Origin: Rahnella victoriana
GTDB lineage: Bacteria; Pseudomonadota; Gammaproteobacteria; Enterobacterales; Enterobacteriaceae
NCBI RefSeq assembly: GCF_004330295.1
Contig: NZ_SJOJ01000036.1
Coordinates: 1-48,541, forward strand
Direction of reading: 5' to 3'
DNA: 48,541 bases
Below, piece after piece: positions 10,040 through 20,413 of the stretch. The stretch's first letter is position 1; each line of letters opens with the position of its first letter. Below the pieces are notes generated by a model that saw only the letters and a list, made by a program, of their open reading frames with translations, did not search any database and was not told where the DNA came from. The translations under genes and the position numbers were made by a program.

Positions 10040-11338
10040 ATGGCGTGGAATCAGCCCGGTAATAACGGACAGGACCGCGACCCCTGGGGCAGCAGCAATA
10101 ATAATAGCGGCAACTCTGGTGGAAATTCTGGTGGGAATAACGACAACAAAGGCGGCCGCAATCAGGGGCCACCTGATCTGGATGATATCTTCCGTAAGCT
10201 CAGCAAAAAACTGGGGGGCTTCGGTGGAAAAGGTTCAGGCAACAACAATAACAGCAACAATGGCGCGCCAACGGGTTCCGGTCATGGAATGAGTGGCGGC
10301 CGGATTGTCGGCATCGCAGTCGCTGCGGTGGTGGTGATCTGGGCAGCTACTGGTTTCTATACCATTAAAGAAGCCGAGCGTGGCGTTGTGACCCGTTTTG
10401 GTAAGTTCAGCCATCTGGTTGAGCCGGGCCTGAACTGGAAACCTACCTTCATCGATGATGTGCGCGCAGTGAACGTAGAATCGGTACGTGAACTGGCTGC
10501 GTCTGGCGTGATGCTGACCTCTGATGAAAACGTCGTGCGCGTTGAAATGAACGTGCAGTACCGCGTGACGGATCCTGAAGCTTATCTGTTCAGCGTCGCC
10601 AATCCTGACGACAGCCTGAGCCAGGCAACGGACAGCGCCTTGCGTGGCGTTATCGGCAAATACACGATGGACAAAATCCTGACTGAAGGCCGTACCACGG
10701 TGCGTAGCGATACCCAACGTGTACTGGAAGAAACCATTCGTCCGTACAAAATGGGTATCACCATTCAGGACGTCAACTTCCAGACCGCGCGTCCGCCGGA
10801 AGAAGTGAAAGCATCCTTCGATAACGCCATCGCCGCCCGTGAAAGAGAGCAACAGTCTATTCGTGAAGCAGAAGCTTATGCGAACCAGATCCAGCCTCTG
10901 GCAAACGGTGAAGCCCAGCGTTTACTGGAAGATGCAAAAGCCTATAAAGACCGTACCGTTCTGGAAGCACAGGGTGAAGTGGCCCGTTTCTCCAAACTGT
11001 TGCCTGAATATAAAGCCGCGCCGGAAATTACCCGCGAGCGTCTGTATATCGAAACCATGGAAAAAGTCCTCAGCCATACCCGTAAGGTGCTGGTGAGTGA
11101 CAAAGGCAATAACCTGATGGTTCTGCCGCTGGATCAAATGCTGCGCGGAAATAACGCCGCAGCCAACGACACCAGCAAGAATGATGACACAGGTTTACTG
11201 CCTTCCGTTCCGGGGTTGACCAGCAGTAACAGCAAAAGCAGTGCCGATAACAGCAGTTCCCGTTCGTCTGGCAGTGTCATGGACCAACGCCGTGCCAATG
11301 CACAGCGTGACGATACACTTCGTGTAGGGAGAGAATAA
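10040..11338 (+). CDS. hflK: FtsH modulator subunit HflK (SPFH family)
   Basis: HflK and HflC form a large inner-membrane cage around FtsH hexamers and limit its protease access to membrane substrates. The product begins with a Gly/Asn-rich cytoplasmic tail (residues 1-85), one transmembrane helix at about 88-106, then a periplasmic SPFH (band 7) domain beginning EAERGVVTRFGKF, a long coiled coil with EREQQSIREAEAYANQ, and a low-complexity Ser/Asn tail. At 432 residues it is a little longer than E. coli HflK (419). It lies 2 bases before hflC. Confidence 0.96.
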   Translation: MAWNQPGNNGQDRDPWGSSNNNSGNSGGNSGGNNDNKGGRNQGPPDLDDIFRKLSKKLGGFGGKGSGNNNNSNNGAPTGSGHGMSGGRIVGIAVAAVVVIWAATGFYTIKEAERGVVTRFGKFSHLVEPGLNWKPTFIDDVRAVNVESVRELAASGVMLTSDENVVRVEMNVQYRVTDPEAYLFSVANPDDSLSQATDSALRGVIGKYTMDKILTEGRTTVRSDTQRVLEETIRPYKMGITIQDVNFQTARPPEEVKASFDNAIAAREREQQSIREAEAYANQIQPLANGEAQRLLEDAKAYKDRTVLEAQGEVARFSKLLPEYKAAPEITRERLYIETMEKVLSHTRKVLVSDKGNNLMVLPLDQMLRGNNAAANDTSKNDDTGLLPSVPGLTSSNSKSSADNSSSRSSGSVMDQRRANAQRDDTLRVGRE

Positions 11339-11340
11339 CA

Positions 11341-12339
11341 ATGCGTAAGTCATTTTTACTTATCGTCGTTGTGGTGCTGGTGGCGCTTTATGCTTCACTG
11401 TTTGTGGTTCAGGAAGGTCAGCGCGGTATCGTGCTGCGTTTCGGTAAAGTCCTGCGTGACGGCGATAACAAACCGCTGATCTATGCGCCGGGTCTGCATT
11501 TTAAAGTTCCATTCGTGGAATCCATTAAAATGCTCGATGCGCGTATCCAGACCATGGACAACCAGGCTGACCGCTTTGTAACCAGCGAGAAGAAAGACTT
11601 AATCGTCGATTCTTACCTGAAATGGCGTATCAGTGATTTCAGTCGCTACTACCTGGCAACGGGCGGTGGTGATGTGTCTCAGGCAGAAATTCTGCTGAAA
11701 CGTAAATTCAGTGACCGTCTGCGTTCTGAAATTGGTCGTCTGGATGTGAAAGACATCGTGACCGATTCCCGTGGCCGCCTGACCCTGGACGTGCGTGATG
11801 CGCTGAACACCGGCAGCACAGGCGATGAGCCTGAAGCGACCACCGAAGCTGATGATGCGATTGCCTCAGCAGCCAAACGTGTAGAGCAGGAAACCAAAGG
11901 CAAACAGCCTGCGGTGAACCCGAACAGCATGGCAGCACTGGGTATCGAAGTGGTGGATGTGCGTCTCAAACAAATCAACTTGCCGGAAGAAGTGTCCAGC
12001 GCCATTTACGATCGTATGCGCGCTGAGCGTAATGCGGTGGCATTGCGTCACATCTCTCAGGGTAAAGAAGAAGCGACTAAGATTCAGGCAGCTGCGGATT
12101 ACGAAAGAACCCGTACAGTGGCTGAAGCTGAGCGTACTGCCCGTATCACCCGGGGGGAAGGGGATGCCGAAGCGGCGAAACTGTTTGCTGATGCGTTCAG
12201 CCAGGATCCGGACTTCTATGCCTTCATCCGTAGCCTGCGTGCTTACGAGGCCAGCTTCAAGAGCGGTAACGACGTCATGGTGTTAAGCCCTGACAGCGAT
12301 TTCTTCCGCTTCATGAAGTCACCTGAAAAAAATAAATAA
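11341..12339 (+). CDS. hflC: FtsH modulator subunit HflC (SPFH family)
   Basis: Partner of HflK in the FtsH-HflKC membrane complex. It opens with a transmembrane signal anchor (about residues 3-22) and an SPFH domain starting VQEGQRGIVLRFGKV, followed by a charged helical region with RMRAERNAVALRHISQGKEE and an Ala/Glu-rich coiled coil. The length of 332 matches E. coli (334). It follows hflK by 2 bases and is followed by a strong intrinsic terminator, so the long miaA-hfq-hfl transcription unit ends here. Confidence 0.97.
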   Translation: MRKSFLLIVVVVLVALYASLFVVQEGQRGIVLRFGKVLRDGDNKPLIYAPGLHFKVPFVESIKMLDARIQTMDNQADRFVTSEKKDLIVDSYLKWRISDFSRYYLATGGGDVSQAEILLKRKFSDRLRSEIGRLDVKDIVTDSRGRLTLDVRDALNTGSTGDEPEATTEADDAIASAAKRVEQETKGKQPAVNPNSMAALGIEVVDVRLKQINLPEEVSSAIYDRMRAERNAVALRHISQGKEEATKIQAAADYERTRTVAEAERTARITRGEGDAEAAKLFADAFSQDPDFYAFIRSLRAYEASFKSGNDVMVLSPDSDFFRFMKSPEKNK

Positions 12340-12356
12340 TTGCTTCTGCAATTTCC

Positions 12357-12385
12357 AAAAGGCCCTGAGGGGCCTTTTGTCTTTT
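12357..12385 (+). terminator. Rho-independent terminator after hflC
   Basis: A 9-bp perfect stem, AAAAGGCCC (12357-12365) with GGGCCTTTT (12370-12378), loop TGAG, runs into a T-rich tail. It lies 18 bases past the hflC stop and closes the hfl operon; yjeT starts 50 bases further on. Confidence 0.85.
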
Positions 12386-12433
12386 CTGAAATCCTTCTCT
12401 TTTTTGGAAGGGATGCAATGAGACTGACTTACC

Positions 12434-12634
12434 ATGAATTCGACAATCTGGCTGGCGCTGGCATTAGTTTTGGTGCTTGAAGGCCTGGGACCGATGCTTT
12501 ATCCAAAAACCTGGAGAAAAATGATCCTCTCGCTGGCGAATCTTCCGGACACGGTTTTACGCCGTTTGGGCGGGGGTCTTGTGGTCGCCGGCTTCGTAAT
12601 TTACTACATGTTGCGTAGTCGTCTGGGTGGGTGA
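12434..12634 (+). CDS. yjeT: Small inner-membrane protein YjeT (DUF2065)
   Basis: A 66-residue protein with two hydrophobic segments (about residues 4-23 and 45-61) separated by a short basic loop, close to E. coli YjeT over its full length, including the start MNSTIWLALALVLVLEGLGP. Function is not established. It sits between hflC and purA as in E. coli but is downstream of a terminator, so it must have its own promoter or depend on read-through. Confidence 0.93.
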   Translation: MNSTIWLALALVLVLEGLGPMLYPKTWRKMILSLANLPDTVLRRLGGGLVVAGFVIYYMLRSRLGG

Positions 12635-12697
12635 GGTTTTGTTACATCCTGCGTGTCACGTCTCGCTGCGACCCGTAGCACGCAATTAAAATTTTTC

Positions 12698-12713
12698 CCG
12701 CAAACGTGTGCTA
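12698..12713. promoter_or_regulatory. Probable PurR operator upstream of purA
   Basis: The 16-base near-palindrome CCGCAAACGTGTGCTA matches the PurR consensus (ACGCAAACGTTTGCGT) at its core CGCAAACGT and at TGC on the right arm. It lies 65-80 bases before the purA ATG. PurR binds and weakly represses purA in E. coli, so site and gene fit. The site is read from sequence; binding is inferred. Confidence 0.65.
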
Positions 12714-12745
12714 AAAGTGCTGGAAAGCACAGAATGAGATGTTAG

Positions 12746-14077
<1,332 letters not shown>

Positions 14078-14107
14078 CAGCCTGAGCTGATTGCGTAAAA
14101 ACGTCAT

Positions 14108-14138
14108 AACCGGGCAAAACTGCCCGGTTTATTTTTTC
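14108..14138 (+). terminator. Rho-independent terminator after purA
   Basis: Stem AACCGGGCA (14108-14116) pairs perfectly with TGCCCGGTT (14121-14129), loop AAAC, followed by TATTTTTT. It is 31 bases after the purA stop. Confidence 0.88.
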
Positions 14139-14304
14139 TGAATCCCTTCACTTGTGTACTTTCCAGAAACCATCCACTATCTAAATGATTAGCTGCAAAG
14201 TTCGCGGCTGGTTTATCATCAAAGTGTCATAATAAACAATCATCTTCACCCTGTTGTCATTGCTGACGTGGAAAGACCGGGTAAATAGCTACCCAGAGGT
14301 ATGT

Positions 14305-14730
14305 GTGCAGTTAACGAGTTTTACTGATTATGGTTTGAGAGCATTGATTTATATGGCGTCGTTGCCTGAAGATCAGATGACCAACATTTCGCAGGTCACC
14401 GACGTGTACGGTGTATCGCGCAACCACATGGTGAAAATCATTAATCAGTTGAGCCGTGCTGGCCTGGTGACTGCCGTTCGCGGAAAGAACGGGGGAATAA
14501 AACTGGGTAAGCCCGCGGAAACCATTCGCATTGGCGATGTGGTGCGCGAGCTGGAACCGCTTTCGCTGGTCAATTGCGCCAGCGACTTTTGTCATATCAC
14601 GCCCGCATGCCGGCTAAAACAAGTCCTGCACACTGCTGTAGAACATTTTCTTGATGAGCTGAATCAGTACACTGTGGCCGATATGGTCAAAGATAACTCA
14701 ACGCTCTACAAATTATTGCTTGTTGAATGA
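14305..14730 (+). CDS. nsrR: Nitric-oxide-sensing repressor NsrR (GTG start)
   Basis: NsrR is an Rrf2-family repressor whose iron-sulfur cluster is destroyed by nitric oxide, freeing genes for NO detoxification. A winged helix (about residues 1-60) carries [19 protein letters not shown], and the cluster ligands are Cys91, Cys96 and Cys102 ([12 protein letters not shown]). The start is GTG at 14305, five bases after AGAGG; it gives 141 residues, the E. coli length, beginning [21 protein letters not shown] longer reading frame from 14254 has no conserved sequence. The classical target ytfE, next to fklB-cpdB in E. coli, is absent from this window. Confidence 0.96.
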   Translation: MQLTSFTDYGLRALIYMASLPEDQMTNISQVTDVYGVSRNHMVKIINQLSRAGLVTAVRGKNGGIKLGKPAETIRIGDVVRELEPLSLVNCASDFCHITPACRLKQVLHTAVEHFLDELNQYTVADMVKDNSTLYKLLLVE

Positions 14731-14771
14731 AAGACTTTCAACAAACTGCTGATGACAACGGAGGAACCGCT

Positions 14772-17270
14772 ATGTCACAAGATCCATTCCTGGAACGAGA
14801 AGCAGAAAAATACGAATCACCTATTCCCAGCCGTGAATTCATTCTGGAACACCTCGCGAAACGTGAAACACCTGCCAGCCGAGAAGAAATCGGTAACGAA
14901 CTGAACCTGTCCGGTGAAGAAGCACTGGAAGCGCTGCGCCGCCGTCTGCGCGCCATGGAACGCGACGGTCAGTTAGTGTTCACCCGCCGCCAGTGTTATG
15001 CGCTGCCGGAGCGTCTGGACTTACTGAAAGGCACGGTTATCGGCCATCGTGATGGCTACGGTTTCCTGCGTCTCGAAGGCGTCAAGAAAGACGATGTGTA
15101 TCTTTCTGCTGAACAAATGAAAATGTGTATCCACGGTGACGTGGTACTGGCACAGCCGGTCGGTACAGACCGCAAAGGTCGCCGCGAAGCGCGCATTGTG
15201 CGTGTGCTGGTGCCGAAAACCAGCCAGATTGTTGGCCGTTACTTCACCGATGCCGGCGCCGGTTTTGTGGTGCCGGACGACAGCCGTCTGAGCTTTGACA
15301 TCCTGATCCCGTCCGACGCCATTAACGGCGCGCGCATGGGCTATATGGTCGTTGTTGAACTGACCCAGCGTCCGACCCGCCGCACCAAAGCGGTCGGTAA
15401 AATCGTTGAAGTGCTCGGCGATAAAATGGGCACCAGCATGGCGGTAGATATCGCCCTGCGTACCCATGAAATCCCGCACGTCTGGCCGCCACAGGTGCTG
15501 AAGCAGGTCGAAGACCTGAGCGAGCAGGTGCCGGAAGAAGCGAAAAAAGGCCGTGTCGATTTACGCAGCCTGCCGCTGGTCACAATTGACGGTGAAGACG
15601 CCCGCGACTTCGATGACGCCGTGTATTGCGAGAAAAAACGCGGCGGTGGCTGGCGCCTGTGGGTGGCGATTGCCGACGTCAGTTATTACGTCCGTCACGG
15701 CACCGCGCTGGATGACGAAGCACGAAGCCGTGCAACGTCAGTTTACTTCCCGTCGCAGGTTGTCCCGATGCTGCCGGAAGTGCTGTCGAATGGTCTGTGT
15801 TCCCTGAACCCGCAGGTAGACCGCCTGTGTATGGTCTGTGAGATGACTATCTCTGCGCAGGGCAAGCTGACCAGCTCTAAATTCTACGAAGCGGTGATGA
15901 GCTCCCACGCACGTCTGACGTACAACAAAGTCTGGCGCATCATCGAAGGCGATCCGGAACTGCGTGAGCAGTATTCCCCGCTGGTGAAGCATCTGCTCGA
16001 ACTGCACACCATGTACAAAATGCTGGATCAGGCGCGTGCCGAACGTGGCGGTATCGCGTTCGAAACTGAAGAAGCGAAATTCATCTTCAACGCTGAACGC
16101 CGTATCGAACGTGTCGAACCGACGGTGCGTAACGATGCTCACAAACTGATTGAAGAGTGCATGATCCTGGCGAACATCGCGGCGGCACGTTTTGTTGAAA
16201 AACATAACGAACCGGCGCTGTTCCGCGTGCATGACCGTCCAAGCGATGATCACATCTCTGCGCTGAAAAGCGTGCTGGGTGAACTGGGTCTGGTGATGGG
16301 CGGCGGCATGAAGCCTGAGCCAAAAGATTATGCGCAGATCATGGATGAACTGGCCGATCGTCCTGACCGCGAAATGCTGCAAACGATGTTGCTGCGTTCG
16401 ATGAAACAGGCGATTTACGATCCGGAAAACCGCGGCCACTTTGGTCTGGCGTTACCGTCGTACGGTCACTTCACTTCGCCAATCCGTCGTTATCCGGATC
16501 TGGCGCTGCACCGTGCGATCAAGTATCTGCTGGCGAAAGAGCACGGCACGCTGAAAGATCGCTGGACGCCAACCGGCGGCTGGCACAGTGATTACGAAGA
16601 CATGTTGCAGCTCGGCGAGCATTGTTCGATGGCAGAACGCCGTGCGGATGAAGCCACCCGTAACGTCGCTGACTGGCTGAAGTGTGACTTCATGCAGGAT
16701 CACGTGGGCGAAGTCTTTACCGGCATTATCGCCAGTGTTACCGGCTTTGGCTTCTTCGTGCGTCTCAACGATTTGTTCATCGACGGGCTGGTGCATGTGT
16801 CCTCGCTCGACAATGATTATTACCGTTACGACAATATCGGCCAGCGTCTGGTCGGTGAGTCCTCCGGTGCGGTGTACCGCCTGGGCGATACGGTAGAAAT
16901 TCGTGTTGAAGCCGTGCACATGGACGAACGTAAAATCGATTTCGCGCTGGTGTCCAGCACCCGCAAAGCGCGTGGTGAAGGCAAAACCGCACGCGACCGC
17001 GCCAAAAAAGGTGGCGAGCGTTCCATGCGTTCAACGGCACCGGCCAACGCGGGTCGCCGTCGTACCGGTAAGAAAAACGTGAACTTCGAGCCGGACAGTG
17101 CTTTCCGCAAAGACGACGCGAAACCGGCTAAGCCGAAGAAAGAAAAAGCGGCTGGCGCAGTGGGTAAGGACGGCAAGCCGAAGAAAGCCAAAAAGCCTTC
17201 TGATAAAACAGCCAAAATTGCTGCGGCCACCAAAGCCAAACGTGCGAAGAAAAAGTCAGCAGAAAGCTAA
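14772..17270 (+). CDS. rnr: Exoribonuclease R
   Basis: RNase R is a processive 3'-5' exonuclease that degrades structured RNA and acts with tmRNA-SmpB on non-stop mRNA. It has an N-terminal helix-turn-helix (about 20-80), cold-shock domains, an RNB catalytic domain with the metal-binding motif [10 protein letters not shown] at residues 273-282 and SPIRRYPDL further on, an S1 domain (about 645-727, [18 protein letters not shown]), and a Lys/Ala-rich tail of about 100 residues. The ATG at 14772 follows GGAGG and gives [14 protein letters not shown], the E. coli N-terminus; an in-frame ATG at 14727 overlapping the nsrR stop is unlikely. At 832 residues it is slightly longer than E. coli (813), mainly in the tail. 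It is probably co-transcribed with nsrR. Confidence 0.97.
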   Translation: MSQDPFLEREAEKYESPIPSREFILEHLAKRETPASREEIGNELNLSGEEALEALRRRLRAMERDGQLVFTRRQCYALPERLDLLKGTVIGHRDGYGFLRLEGVKKDDVYLSAEQMKMCIHGDVVLAQPVGTDRKGRREARIVRVLVPKTSQIVGRYFTDAGAGFVVPDDSRLSFDILIPSDAINGARMGYMVVVELTQRPTRRTKAVGKIVEVLGDKMGTSMAVDIALRTHEIPHVWPPQVLKQVEDLSEQVPEEAKKGRVDLRSLPLVTIDGEDARDFDDAVYCEKKRGGGWRLWVAIADVSYYVRHGTALDDEARSRATSVYFPSQVVPMLPEVLSNGLCSLNPQVDRLCMVCEMTISAQGKLTSSKFYEAVMSSHARLTYNKVWRIIEGDPELREQYSPLVKHLLELHTMYKMLDQARAERGGIAFETEEAKFIFNAERRIERVEPTVRNDAHKLIEECMILANIAAARFVEKHNEPALFRVHDRPSDDHISALKSVLGELGLVMGGGMKPEPKDYAQIMDELADRPDREMLQTMLLRSMKQAIYDPENRGHFGLALPSYGHFTSPIRRYPDLALHRAIKYLLAKEHGTLKDRWTPTGGWHSDYEDMLQLGEHCSMAERRADEATRNVADWLKCDFMQDHVGEVFTGIIASVTGFGFFVRLNDLFIDGLVHVSSLDNDYYRYDNIGQRLVGESSGAVYRLGDTVEIRVEAVHMDERKIDFALVSSTRKARGEGKTARDRAKKGGERSMRSTAPANAGRRRTGKKNVNFEPDSAFRKDDAKPAKPKKEKAAGAVGKDGKPKKAKKPSDKTAKIAAATKAKRAKKKSAES

Positions 17271-17284
17271 GCCAGACGGGCTGG

Positions 17285-17417
17285 TATTCTACCCAAAAGC
17301 ATTCAGGTTGCAGGAAGGCGGCAAACGAAGGAATCCCGATGAGCTTACTCAGGTAAGTGATTCGGGTGACTGAACGTAGCCAACGCATCTGCAGCGTGAA
17401 TGATGAAGGGTATGATA
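17285..17417. repeat. ERIC (IRU) intergenic repeat
   Basis: A 133-base imperfect palindrome fills most of the rnr-rlmB gap. Its centre, GAATCCCGATGAGCTTACTC then AGGTAAGTGATTCGGGTGA, closely follows the known ERIC core. Its ends are inverted copies (TATTCTACCC at 17285-17294 and GGGTATGATA at 17408-17417), with internal arms TTCAGGTTGCAG and CTGCAGCGTGAATG. ERICs are non-autonomous repeats of about 127 bp found between genes in Enterobacterales, usually transcribed into hairpin RNA. No target duplication beyond TA can be seen. It is the only copy I recognised in the window. Confidence 0.9.
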
Positions 17418-17441
17418 GAATCGCCCGCAATCCCTGTTAAA

Positions 17442-17465
17442 TTGCGGACAGCTTGCTGTCCGCAA
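17442..17465 (+). promoter_or_regulatory. Perfect hairpin in the rlmB leader
   Basis: TTGCGGACAG (17442-17451) and CTGTCCGCAA (17456-17465) form a perfect 10-bp stem with loop CTTG, 20 bases before the rlmB ATG. The sequence after it (GTCTATTTTAAAG) has a short T-run, so it could act as a leaky terminator of rnr read-through, an attenuator, or a leader stabiliser. It may also occlude or be cleared by ribosomes at the adjacent start. Role not determined. Confidence 0.5.
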
Positions 17466-17484
17466 GTCTATTTTAAAGAGCATC

Positions 17485-18228
17485 ATGAGCGAAATTATCT
17501 ACGGTATTCATTCCGTTAAAGCCTTACTCGACAACGATCCGCAACGCTTTCTGGAAGTCTTCATCCTGAAAGGCCGTGACGATAAACGCCTGAAACCGCT
17601 GATCGACGAGCTGGAAGCCAGTGGTATCGTGATTCAGGTGGCGAGCCGCCAGTGGCTGGATGATAAATCCGAAGGCGCTGTGCATCAGGGCATTATTGCG
17701 CGTGTGCGCGAAGGCCGTCAGTATCAGGAAAATGATCTGCCTGCGCTGCTGGAAAGCCTTGATTGTCCTTTCCTGCTGGTGCTGGATGGCGTAACGGATC
17801 CGCATAATCTGGGTGCTTGTCTGCGTACAGCGGATGCCGCCGGTGTTCACGCGGTGATCGTGCCGCGCGACCGTTCTGCGAAACTGAACGCGACAGCGAA
17901 AAAAGTCGCCAGTGGCGCCGCTGAAAACGTGCCGTTGATCAACGTGACCAACCTGGCGCGTACCCTGCGCGTGTTGCAGGAACACAATGTCTGGATCGTC
18001 GGTACGGCGGGTGAAGCCGATCATGACCTGTTCCAGAGCAAAATGACCGGCCCGATGGCGCTGGTGATGGGCGCAGAAGGCGAAGGTATGCGCCGTCTGA
18101 CCCGCGAACATTGCGACGAACTGATCAGCATTCCGATGGCGGGCAGCGTGTCTTCCCTGAACGTGTCTGTGGCAACCGGCGTTTGCCTGTTCGAAGCCGT
18201 ACGCCAGCGTGGTCTGAAGAAAAGCTGA
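17485..18228 (+). CDS. rlmB: 23S rRNA (guanosine-2'-O-)-methyltransferase RlmB
   Basis: RlmB 2'-O-methylates G2251 in the P loop of 23S rRNA. It has an N-terminal substrate-binding domain (about residues 1-75) and a SPOUT knotted methyltransferase domain with the motifs [29 protein letters not shown] and [18 protein letters not shown]. The length of 247 is close to E. coli (243). It follows rnr as in E. coli but is separated here by the ERIC repeat and a leader hairpin, so it may depend on a separate promoter. A terminator lies 25 bases downstream. Confidence 0.96.
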   Translation: MSEIIYGIHSVKALLDNDPQRFLEVFILKGRDDKRLKPLIDELEASGIVIQVASRQWLDDKSEGAVHQGIIARVREGRQYQENDLPALLESLDCPFLLVLDGVTDPHNLGACLRTADAAGVHAVIVPRDRSAKLNATAKKVASGAAENVPLINVTNLARTLRVLQEHNVWIVGTAGEADHDLFQSKMTGPMALVMGAEGEGMRRLTREHCDELISIPMAGSVSSLNVSVATGVCLFEAVRQRGLKKS

Positions 18229-18252
18229 TTTCGGCTTTCTCAGCTGCGGATT

Positions 18253-18278
18253 AAACGGGAGCCTTATGGCTCCCGTTT
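18253..18278 (+). terminator. Rho-independent terminator after rlmB
   Basis: Perfect 11-bp stem AAACGGGAGCC (18253-18263) and GGCTCCCGTTT (18268-18278), loop TTAT. The T tail is short, broken by GC, so efficiency may be moderate. Confidence 0.75.
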
Positions 18279-18364
18279 GCATTTCTGCCTTTGTGATCTG
18301 TCCGCCTGTTAATTCCCCGATTTTTACCATACTTACGCCATATCCTTCTGACAGGGAGCAGGCG

Positions 18365-19996
18365 ATGGACTGGGAAACACACCGGGTTTTCAATCAACCC
18401 AAGCCACTGAGTAACAGCAATTTATTCCTCTCCGACACACCGCTGCGCGAAGCGGTTTCCCGTCAGCAGGCGGGCTGGGATGCGGACGTGCTGGCGTCAC
18501 TGGGCCAGCAATTAGGTTCTGCGGAGTCGCTGGAGCTTGGGCGGCTGGCGAATACCAATCCGCCCGATCTGCTGCGTTACGACACCACCGGTGAACGCCT
18601 CGATGACGTGCGCTTTCACCCTGCGTGGCATCTGCTGATGCAGGGGCTGATCGCCAACCGGGTGCATAATTTGCCCTGGCAGGAAGATGCACGCATCGGT
18701 TCGGCAGTGGCGCGTGCGGCGCGATTTATTCTTCACGGTCAGGTTGAAGCCGGCACGTTATGCCCGGTGACCATGACATTCGGCGCGATCCCGCTGCTGC
18801 AAAAGTACCTGCCGCCGGAATTCAGTGACTGGATGAAACCGCTGTTATCCGATCGTTATGATCCGCATCTGCAATCCGGCGACCAGAAGAAAGGCGTGCT
18901 GATCGGCATGGGCATGACGGAAAAGCAGGGCGGCTCGGATGTGCTGAGCAACACCACGCGGGCGACAGCGCAGGAAGGGCGCGGCAGCGGAAAACCTTAT
19001 CATCTGATCGGCCATAAATGGTTTTTTTCCGTGCCGCAAAGTGACGCCCATCTGGTACTGGCACAGGCCGACGGCGGGCTGTCCTGTTTCTTTATGCCAC
19101 GGGTATTACCCGACGGCACGCGCAATGCAATCCGCATCGAGCGTCTGAAAGACAAACTGGGTAACCGCTCGAACGCCAGCAGTGAAGTGGAGTTTCAGAA
19201 TGCTACCGGCTGGTTGCTGGGTGAAGAAGGTGAGGGCATCCGGCACATCCTGAAAATGGGCGGCCACACGCGGTTTGACTGCGCGCTGGGCAGCCACGCC
19301 ATGATGCGCCGGGCGTTGTCCGTGGCGCTGTACCACGCGTTCCAGCGGCAGGTGTTTGGCAAGCCGTTAATCGAACAGCCGATGATGCGCCAGACCCTCA
19401 GCCGGATGGCGTTACATCTTGAAGGGCAGACGATGCTGCTGATGCGTCTGGCTGCCGCGTCAGGCGCACAGGATAATCCGGCGGAAAACTTGCTGTGCCG
19501 TCTGCTGACGCCTGCCGCCAAGTTTGAAGTGTGCCGTCAGGGAATGCCGTTTGTGGCAGAAGCGATGGAAGTGCTGGGCGGTATGGGCTACTGCGAAGAC
19601 AGCGAGTTACCGCGCCTGTACCGTGAAATGCCGGTCAACAGCATCTGGGAAGGATCGGGGAACGTGATGTGTCTAGATGTCCTGCGGACGCTGAAAAAGC
19701 TGCCTGCCAGTGCGGACATGGTACAGCAGATTTTGCATCAGGCGCGCGGGCAAAACCGGGTATTTGACCGGGCATCGCGCCAGTTCTTACAGCGGCTGCG
19801 TTCGCCGGAAGAAGCGCAGGGGCGATGGCTGACAGGTCAGTTGTTCAACCTGCTGACAGCCACACAAATGCTGGAATTTGCCTCGCCGCCGGTGGCGGAC
19901 GCATGGTGCCGGATGGTGCTCGATCCGCGCGGAGAAACATTGCTGCCGGAACGGCTGTGCCAACTGTTAATCAACCGCGCTATCGGCGCGGAATAA
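18365..19996 (+). CDS. aidB: Acyl-CoA dehydrogenase-like adaptive response protein AidB
   Basis: AidB is an FAD-binding acyl-CoA dehydrogenase homologue of the E. coli adaptive response to alkylation; it binds DNA and is thought to protect promoters rather than repair bases. The 543-residue product matches E. coli AidB (541) through MGMTEKQGGSDV (flavin site), GHKWFFSVPQSDAHLVLAQ and AMEVLGGMGYCEDSELPRLY, where the catalytic base of the family lies. The ATG at 18365 follows AGGGAGCAGG. In E. coli several genes (yjfI to yjfC) lie between rlmB and aidB; they are missing here. No Ada box was identified upstream. Confidence 0.94.
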   Translation: MDWETHRVFNQPKPLSNSNLFLSDTPLREAVSRQQAGWDADVLASLGQQLGSAESLELGRLANTNPPDLLRYDTTGERLDDVRFHPAWHLLMQGLIANRVHNLPWQEDARIGSAVARAARFILHGQVEAGTLCPVTMTFGAIPLLQKYLPPEFSDWMKPLLSDRYDPHLQSGDQKKGVLIGMGMTEKQGGSDVLSNTTRATAQEGRGSGKPYHLIGHKWFFSVPQSDAHLVLAQADGGLSCFFMPRVLPDGTRNAIRIERLKDKLGNRSNASSEVEFQNATGWLLGEEGEGIRHILKMGGHTRFDCALGSHAMMRRALSVALYHAFQRQVFGKPLIEQPMMRQTLSRMALHLEGQTMLLMRLAAASGAQDNPAENLLCRLLTPAAKFEVCRQGMPFVAEAMEVLGGMGYCEDSELPRLYREMPVNSIWEGSGNVMCLDVLRTLKKLPASADMVQQILHQARGQNRVFDRASRQFLQRLRSPEEAQGRWLTGQLFNLLTATQMLEFASPPVADAWCRMVLDPRGETLLPERLCQLLINRAIGAE

Positions 19997-20006
19997 TCCA
20001 GGGCGG

Positions 20007-20318
20007 TCAGCGGTACAGCGTCGCCTGAGAGTACCAGCGACCCGGCACGATGGTTTCGCTGTTAAACATAATCACATAGTAACGGGCACCTGCGGCATCG
20101 GCTTTACGCTGAATTTCTGCTTCGGCATCCATCGGACTGCCAATGACATCAGCGGTGACGCTGCCGGTTTTGGTCAGGGTGGAGGTCTGTGCGCGGGTAA
20201 TTTCCTGTGCTTTTTCTGTCGGTGCGGGGGGCGCAACCGGAGTGGTTTGCATCAGATTACTGCAACCGTTCAGTGATGCCAGCAACAGCAACAGCGCGGG
20301 GATTTGGAGGGATTTCAT
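20007..20318 (-). CDS. bsmA: Biofilm/stress lipoprotein BsmA (DUF1471)
   Basis: A 103-residue DUF1471 (YdgH/BhsA/McbA) protein with a lipoprotein signal: MKSLQIPALLLLLASLNGC, lipobox cysteine at 19. The mature part has a short Pro/Ala linker, then the domain core TGSVTADVIGSPMDAEAEI, AAGARYYVIM and GRWYSQATLY. In E. coli bsmA (yjfO) lies just after aidB and affects peroxide and acid stress in biofilms. Here it is convergent with aidB, with only 10 bases between the stops and no terminator there. It is one of three DUF1471 genes in the window. Confidence 0.82.
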   Translation of the reverse strand: MKSLQIPALLLLLASLNGCSNLMQTTPVAPPAPTEKAQEITRAQTSTLTKTGSVTADVIGSPMDAEAEIQRKADAAGARYYVIMFNSETIVPGRWYSQATLYR

Positions 20319-20332
20319 CGTGATATCCGGTA

Positions 20333-20361
20333 AAAGGGCGTTACCCTGAGTGTAGCCCTTT
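20333..20361 (-). terminator. Possible weak terminator between the chemoreceptor and bsmA
   Basis: AAAGGGC (20333-20339) and GCCCTTT (20355-20361) pair across a 15-base loop, giving GCCCTTTT at the 3' side on the minus strand. A second GC-rich hairpin, GCGCGGC with GCCGCGC (about 20376-20405), precedes it without a T-run. Together they may end the chemoreceptor transcript, or fold in the bsmA leader, since the bsmA start is only 15 bases downstream. Confidence 0.35.
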
Positions 20362-20413
20362 CACCGGTCTGCTGGCGAGTCTGCGCGGCGTTTATTGCCG
20401 CGCGAACCGCATT

